DNA of 5,407 nucleotides, from NCBI GenBank assembly GCA_017416635.1, contig JAFQBQ010000217.1, positions 1 to 5,407 of the forward strand. The letters are read 5' to 3'. Every line of letters begins with the position of its first letter. Position 1 is the stretch's first letter. The DNA comes from Alphaproteobacteria bacterium (lineage in GTDB: Bacteria; Pseudomonadota; Alphaproteobacteria; UBA3830). Below are positions 5,401 through 5,407 of the stretch, piece by piece. Both the position numbers and the translations under genes were made by a program. Below the pieces are notes generated by a model. The model saw only the letters and a list, made by a program, of their open reading frames with translations, was not told the DNA's origin and made no database searches.

Positions 5401-5407
5401 AGAAGGA
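5401..5407 (+). promoter_or_regulatory. Likely ribosome binding site of a downstream gene cut off by the window end
   Basis: AGAAGGA is a good Shine-Dalgarno sequence 37 bases after the transporter stop codon. No terminator hairpin lies in between, so a further gene on the same strand, probably in the same transcript, is expected to start a few bases beyond the window. Confidence 0.45.

Overview
The window is AT-rich bacterial chromosome, most likely from an alphaproteobacterium. The best evidence is SecB: its N-terminal block (AQYTKDFSFEN, then QPNIDV) and its C-terminal block (ECPRILFPF, EGGFPP) follow the alphaproteobacterial pattern rather than the gammaproteobacterial one. The low GC content, T-ending codons and a 5'-nuclease lacking its polymerase half would suit a host-associated lineage such as Holosporales or Rickettsiales, but that placement is inference.

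Layout. Bases 1-90 hold the 3' end of an unidentified membrane-protein gene on the plus strand. It converges on a minus-strand gene (246-953) for a secreted M15-type zinc peptidase predicted to cut peptidoglycan stem peptides. A hairpin terminator (199-228) lies between them. A 149-base divergent intergenic region (954-1102) carries a promoter in each direction. The rest of the window is on the plus strand: secB (1103-1558), a stand-alone PolA-type 5'-3' exonuclease with a TTG start (1568-2521), a 139-base T-rich gap that may hide a small ORF, rplI (2661-3161), an unrecognised small protein with a TPAPW motif and coiled-coil tail (3164-3529), and a KimA-type potassium/proton symporter (3516-5363). 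The window ends on a Shine-Dalgarno-like AGAAGGA that probably serves a further gene.

Genes together. secB and the exonuclease are 9 bases apart and look co-transcribed from a good sigma-70-like promoter. rplI, the TPAPW protein and the transporter are packed with a 2-base gap and then a 14-base overlap, so they look translationally coupled. No convincing terminator separates the exonuclease from rplI, so the whole plus-strand set could be one transcript with an internal promoter before rplI. The window is mainly housekeeping: protein export, Okazaki-fragment/repair nuclease, ribosome, potassium uptake and cell-wall hydrolysis. The least ordinary points are the exonuclease with no polymerase domain, the ribosomal-protein/TPAPW/potassium-transporter cluster, and a possible small hydrophobic ORF whose TGA overlaps the rplI ATG. 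I saw no CRISPR array, insertion sequence, tRNA or rRNA, and nothing that clearly amounts to a new defence or mobile system.
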